The position numbers were made by a program, and so were the translations under genes. A stretch of DNA of 9,418 nt from CABMKH01 sp040797625. GTDB lineage: Bacteria > Bacillota > Clostridia > Tissierellales > Tissierellaceae. The notes under the pieces are model-generated. The model saw nothing but the letters and a program-made list of their open reading frames with translations, searched no databases and had not been told where the DNA came from. This document shows positions 7,114-9,418 of this stretch, piece after piece. The DNA lies in contig JBQHQH010000043.1 in assembly GCA_052067355.1 (NCBI GenBank), positions 1 through 9,418 on the forward strand, in the 5' to 3' direction. Each line of letters begins with the position of its first letter. The stretch's first letter is position 1.

Positions 7114-7176
7114 ATGAAAATATTAGAATATTACATAGATAAATATGAATTTTTAAATATAAAAGACATAATTTAA
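7114..7176 (+). other. Very short open frame, possible gene relic
   Basis: Twenty codons from ATG 7114 read MKILEYYIDKYEFLNIKDII and stop. The composition looks protein-like, but there is no SD site and no continuation. It may be the 5' stub of a decayed gene or chance in AT-rich DNA. Confidence 0.2.
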
Positions 7177-7205
7177 TAAAATAAATTGTAAAGGAAAGTA
7201 TTTCT

Positions 7206-7412
7206 ATGTTGAAGGTTAATAAAGGAAACATTATTTTAATTATAATAACAGTATACATACTGATATGTGTTGTAACAAATATGTATTATGAGAAAATATT
7301 ATTAAGTAAAATAGGCTATGATAAAATAATCTTTAGTGTATTTAAAAATGTAAATTCTTCTAAAGATGAAAGATATATTGAATATACAAAATTAAGAAGA
7401 AAAGCGTTATAA
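7206..7412 (+). CDS. Small one-helix membrane protein, hypothetical
   Basis: A 68-residue protein has an N-terminal transmembrane helix (about residues 8-27, very rich in Ile and Val) and a basic, hydrophilic C-terminal tail ending KLRRKAL. The SD AAAGGAAAG lies about eight bases before the ATG. No family was recognised. It stands alone, and the DNA just after its stop (7413-7525) contains a second open frame with coding-like Lys-rich residues broken by one TGA. The present protein may therefore be the truncated front of a longer gene. Confidence 0.45.
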   Translation: MLKVNKGNIILIIITVYILICVVTNMYYEKILLSKIGYDKIIFSVFKNVNSSKDERYIEYTKLRRKAL

Positions 7413-7417
7413 TCTCA

Positions 7418-7426
7418 TGGTATAAT
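7418..7426 (+). promoter_or_regulatory. Extended -10 element TGGTATAAT
   Basis: A TGn-TATAAT extended -10 (TATAAT at 7421-7426) lies 100 bases before the HAD phosphatase start. No good -35 is visible 17 bases upstream, as expected for extended -10 promoters. It is the best promoter candidate for the phosphatase gene. Confidence 0.45.
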
Positions 7427-7525
7427 TGTATAACTCTATATGCAGATAGCTTAGATAAAAAAAAGAAGGCAAAAAATAAATGAGGACCAGATAAGGTGAA
7501 AAAATTGAGAAGAAGTGGTAGATAA

Positions 7526-8056
7526 ATGTACATTAAAGGAGTGAGAAATATTAAGATTGCATTTGTGGATAGAGATGGCACAATCAATAGGGATTATACA
7601 GATGATGAGTGGAAGCATATTGGTGAACCTGAATTTCTTGATGGTTCATTAACAGCTTTGAAAGAAATAAGACGAAAAGGTTATCAAATTATTATTATAA
7701 CAAATCAATACCTGATAAATGATGGTATTATAACATTATCACAATATAGAGTATTTACAAAAAGGTTAGTACAGAAATTAAATACTAATGGAATTGATAT
7801 ATTAGATATTTTCTATTGCCCACATTCAAAAAAAGAAAATTGTGATTGTTTTAAGCCTAATACGGGGCTTGTAGAGAAAGCCGTCAATAAGTATCCAGAT
7901 ATAGATTTGAGCAAATCATTTGTTATTGGAGACTCTTCTTCTGATGTAGAACTTGGAAATAGATTAGGTGTTAAAACTTTTGGAATAAATATTGAATTAG
8001 AAATGTTTAATTATACTCCTGTAAGGTCTCTTTTGGAAGCTATTAAATATATATAA
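7526..8056 (+). CDS. HAD-IIIA phosphatase, GmhB/histidinol-phosphatase type
   Basis: A soluble phosphatase predicted to dephosphorylate a small sugar phosphate. In relatives the substrates are D-glycero-D-manno-heptose 1,7-bisphosphate or histidinol phosphate. All HAD motifs are intact, counting from ATG 7526: nucleophile Asp15 and acid/base Asp17 in DRDGT, Thr59-Asn60 (TNQ), Lys110 in FKPNTGL, and Asp136/Asp140 in GDSSSD. The zinc-loop ligands Cys98, His100, Cys106 and Cys108 of GmhB and HisB-N are also present. The length of 176 residues fits. The ATG at 7526 has a poor SD, whereas an AAAGGAG (7535-7541) sits eight bases before ATT 7550, where family members usually begin (xKIAFVDRDGT). The start is therefore uncertain. 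No heptose or histidine genes are nearby, so the true substrate is unknown. Confidence 0.85.
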   Translation: MYIKGVRNIKIAFVDRDGTINRDYTDDEWKHIGEPEFLDGSLTALKEIRRKGYQIIIITNQYLINDGIITLSQYRVFTKRLVQKLNTNGIDILDIFYCPHSKKENCDCFKPNTGLVEKAVNKYPDIDLSKSFVIGDSSSDVELGNRLGVKTFGINIELEMFNYTPVRSLLEAIKYI

Positions 8057-8177
8057 TTCGTTTATTTATAAAATGAATATTAATAAGGCATTATATAACG
8101 ATGATTAGATTGTTATTTCTCATTATTTATATTAAACTTCTTAATTATTAGATAGGATATTAAAATAGGGATATATA

Positions 8178-8211
8178 AAAGATTAGCTGTCGCACTACAG
8201 GTAGTCTTTTT
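8178..8211 (+). terminator. Rho-independent terminator after the HAD phosphatase gene
   Basis: AAAGATTAGCTGT (8178-8190) pairs with ACAGGTAGTCTTT (8197-8209), with one G-U and one mismatch, around the loop CGCACT and followed by a T-run. It lies about 120 bases after the phosphatase stop and before the restriction-modification remnant. The 8057-8177 interval shows no gene. Confidence 0.65.
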
Positions 8212-8246
8212 ATATTCTGAGAATTTCTTTCAAATAAACCACATTT

Positions 8247-8255
8247 TGATATAAT
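8247..8255 (+). promoter_or_regulatory. Extended -10 promoter TGATATAAT for the hsdM remnant
   Basis: TGA-TATAAT (TATAAT at 8250-8255) lies 48 bases before ATG 8303, with a weak -35. An almost identical string (ATTTGATATAAT) serves the gene at the right edge of the window. Confidence 0.5.
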
Positions 8256-8302
8256 AAATATACGTTGGATTAATATTATTATTTTTAAACTAGGGGGTCA
8301 AT

Positions 8303-8580
8303 ATGCTAATAGGAGAAATAAAATATAAAGTAGATAGGATTTGGGAAACTTTTTGAATAGGTGGAATTACCAATTCATCTTTTCTAAATATATGGGAGAT
8401 GCAATGCTTGTTATACCGACACCTTTAATGTTGCAAAAAACAGCAACTGGAATAGATGAATTAGAGTTAGAGGGGGATATAAAGAGAGAGCTTTATGAAT
8501 ATTTACTATCTAAACTTTCTATATCAGGAACCAATGGGCAGCTTAGAACACCAAGGCATATAATAATGACACAAGCATAA
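8303..8580 (+). pseudogene. Type I restriction-modification methyltransferase (hsdM-like), broken
   Basis: Good signals remain: an extended -10 promoter at 8247, SD AGGGGG (8292-8297) and ATG 8303. The first 17 residues, MLIGEIKYKVDRIWETF, are the typical start of HsdM. The next codon is TGA (8354-8356) where the family has Trp, and the same frame goes on with GGITN, as in HsdM. After about 8375 the homology jumps to another frame (FSKYMGDAMLVIPTP, then ELYEYLLSKLS, GTNGQLRTPRHII). It skips the part that normally lies between, so there is an internal deletion with a frame change. The reading ends at 8580, before the SAM-binding motif I and the NPPF catalytic motif. It is therefore dead as an enzyme. 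No hsdS or hsdR is visible nearby. Confidence 0.85.
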
Positions 8581-8780
8581 GATCTTGATAATTCAATGAA
8601 TTTAAAGCTCTATCGTAAGAAATATTTAGTTATGTTGTAAAATCTAGGTTAATATATGGATTTTATTTTATTGTTGTATTGTATAGAGAAGAGACTGTAT
8701 AAGATATAGTTTTTTAGTTGGAATAAAAGAAATTTATTTTATTGCGTATTTGCGGGATTATGTGTGATAAAAGCTTAATA
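8581..8780. other. Intergenic stretch after the hsdM remnant
   Basis: No gene is recognised. A GAGACTGTATAAGATATAG string (8692-8710) superficially resembles the terminal repeats of some Firmicute insertion sequences, but no partner repeat or transposase is present. A weak promoter-like pair, TTGCGT (8742-8747) with TGTGATAAA (8763-8771), precedes the next gene. Confidence 0.4.
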
Positions 8781-8796
8781 GAAGGAGGATTATGAT

Positions 8797-9039
8797 ATGA
8801 ATAATTTAGGCAAAGGTATTATTGCAATGTTTGTTTTTTATATATTCAATACATTTATAATGGGATTTATTGGACAATTTATTTTTGTAGGAGATTCCTT
8901 TACAATATCATACCACTTATTTACCTATACTGGTTTAATTACATTATGTGGTATTATCATAACTTGTACTTTTATAATAACTGAAAAAATAAATGAAGTT
9001 AAAAATATATTTATCAAACAGGAAGAAAAGAAAAACTGA
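8797..9039 (+). CDS. Small two-helix membrane protein, hypothetical
   Basis: An 80-residue protein has two predicted transmembrane helices (about 8-31 and 41-63) and a charged C-terminal tail ending KQEEKKN. The positive tail suggests both ends face the cytoplasm. The SD GAAGGAGG (8781-8788) is ideally spaced before ATG 8797. A nearer upstream ATG (8792) opens a two-codon frame only. No family was recognised. It is flanked by the two restriction-modification remnants but shows no feature tying it to them. The intact frame and strong SD argue that it is a real gene. Confidence 0.65.
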   Translation: MNNLGKGIIAMFVFYIFNTFIMGFIGQFIFVGDSFTISYHLFTYTGLITLCGIIITCTFIITEKINEVKNIFIKQEEKKN

Positions 9040-9075
9040 AAACAATAATACATTTGTTGAAAATAAATAAAAGGC

Positions 9076-9113
9076 TATAGTATTTGAACATTTTTTATAC
9101 TATACGTTATAAT
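9076..9113 (+). promoter_or_regulatory. Promoter overlapping an 8-bp inverted repeat (possible operator)
   Basis: TATAAT (9108-9113) with a -35-like TTGAAC (9084-9089, spacing 18) precedes the Mrr-like remnant. A perfect inverted repeat TATAGTAT/ATACTATA (9076-9083 and 9097-9104) brackets the -35 and most of the spacer, the position of a repressor site. As RNA from upstream it could also form a small stem. Confidence 0.4.
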
Positions 9114-9124
9114 CTAGAGGTGGT

Positions 9125-9307
9125 GAGATTCAAGATAATGAAAGGATTAATATTAAAAGAAAAATAGATAAAATGAATGGATTAGAATTTGAAAATTATC
9201 TGTATTAAGTTTTCTTAAATCTTGGATATAAAGTTAAAATAATATCTTATAGAATTGAGTTTGGGGATATCGTATTGTTTTGGGAATATTCTATTATTAA
9301 AACTTAG
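9125..9307 (+). pseudogene. Mrr-like restriction endonuclease, N-terminal remnant
   Basis: One reading frame gives NERINIKRKIDKMNGLEFEN, one stop (TAA 9206-9208), and then VFLNLGYKVKI...EFGDIVLF. This is the recognisable opening of Mrr-type endonuclease domains, as in K-M-D/N-G-x-x-F-E ... LGYKV ... FGADIVL. The conserved Ala before the catalytic Asp is missing (EFGDIVL), and the downstream Gln-x-Lys part of the active site is absent. The frame ends at a second stop (9305-9307), and IS-like sequence begins shortly after. A GGTGGTGAG SD-like run (9119-9127) and promoter (9108-9113) survive. The start codon is unclear: the nearby ATG 9138 is out of frame and stops after nine codons. It is non-functional. 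Confidence 0.6.
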
Positions 9308-9346
9308 CTTAGTGTAAAATAATTGTTGGACAAAAAAGCAAAAAAT

Positions 9347-9414
9347 ATAGAGAATTAACCTCCATTTGATATAATGTAATCGACTAAAAACACATTAAAG
9401 GAGGAATTCTCTAT
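9347..9414 (+). promoter_or_regulatory. Fold-back hairpin hiding the SD and start codon of the edge gene
   Basis: ATAGAGAATT (9347-9356) is an exact reverse complement of AATTCTCTAT (9405-9414), and CCTCC (9359-9363) of GGAGG (9400-9404), with only an AA bulge. Together this is a 15-bp helix that buries the SD and the first two bases of the start codon, with the third possible as a G-U pair. The 36-base loop holds the extended -10 promoter at 9367-9375. A transcript starting near 9382 lacks the left arm and stays translatable; a transcript entering from the left folds and is silenced. This is the known anti-read-through design of insertion sequences such as IS10. Confidence 0.65.
9367..9375 (+). 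promoter_or_regulatory. Extended -10 promoter TGATATAAT inside the fold-back loop
   Basis: TGA followed by a perfect TATAAT (9370-9375). No good -35 is seen at the standard distance. The predicted start near 9382 lies between the two arms of the fold-back, leaving a leader of about 30 bases before the ATG. Confidence 0.55.
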
Positions 9415-9418
9415 GAAT
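9413..9418 (+). CDS. First two codons of a gene, probably a transposase, cut by window edge
   Basis: ATG AAT at the very end is preceded by a perfect SD GGAGG (9400-9404) eight bases upstream. The protein cannot be identified from two codons. The fold-back over its translation start and its position just after an interrupted restriction gene make a transposase the best inference. Confidence 0.5.

Noticed and set aside
8341..8580. 79-codon frame from TTG 8341 as an independent small gene
   Set aside because: It has no SD, and the first dozen residues do not belong to the HsdM homology. The rest is the displaced continuation of the hsdM-like pseudogene beginning at 8303.
8692..8710. GAGACTGTATAAGATATAG as an IS256-type terminal repeat
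   Set aside because: Only a superficial resemblance, with no matching partner repeat, target duplication or transposase nearby.
1..9418. CRISPR arrays, tRNA or rRNA genes
   Set aside because: No regularly spaced repeats, cloverleaf-like segments or ribosomal RNA sequence were seen on either strand.

Overview
The window is AT-rich, low-GC Firmicutes DNA and most resembles Clostridia. The evidence is strong GGAGG-type Shine-Dalgarno (SD) sites, AGA-rich arginine codons, extended -10 promoters (TGnTATAAT), a Gram-positive-style lipoprotein binding protein and clostridial-looking IS and restriction-modification debris. TGA acts as a stop (it ends the permease and ATPase genes) and Trp is TGG, so the standard bacterial code applies. 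No genus can be assigned from the sequence alone.

Left part (1-5547): a long leader region is followed by a tight four-gene operon on the + strand. It encodes a lipoprotein solute-binding protein, a double-domain (FbpB/AfuB-like) permease, an ATPase with a C-terminal TOBE domain, and a family 4 glycosyltransferase. The last three genes are contiguous or overlapping (11 bp, then 4 bp ATGA), so they are almost certainly co-transcribed and translationally coupled. A hairpin at 5516-5547 closes the operon. The transporter belongs to the ferric/2-aminoethylphosphonate/hexose-phosphate class. The binding protein lacks the adjacent Tyr-Tyr pair typical of ferric-ion binders, so an organic or phosphorylated solute is an inference at least as good as iron. 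The leader carries small predicted hairpins (558-615) and a perfect inverted repeat (418-435) that could be regulatory.

Right part (about 5550-9418): this is an accessory and decay zone. It holds a C-terminal fragment of a LysR-type regulator joined to the N-terminal zinc-ribbon fragment of a transposase (both - strand), an intact small lipoprotein, a small one-helix membrane protein, and an intact HAD phosphatase of the GmhB/histidinol-phosphatase type. These are followed by a broken, internally deleted type I methyltransferase gene (hsdM-like), a small two-helix membrane protein, a broken Mrr-like restriction endonuclease remnant, and the first bases of what is probably an insertion sequence. 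Two unrelated restriction-modification remnants lie within about 1 kb of each other, with transposase debris at both ends of the zone. This fits a former defence or mobile region that is eroding.

The most interesting structural item is at the right edge. The ribosome-binding site and start codon of the last gene are fully enclosed in a 15-bp fold-back whose other arm lies upstream of the gene's own promoter, the known layout by which insertion sequences silence read-through transcripts. No CRISPR array, tRNA or rRNA was seen, and I did not recognise a complete new defence or biosynthetic system.
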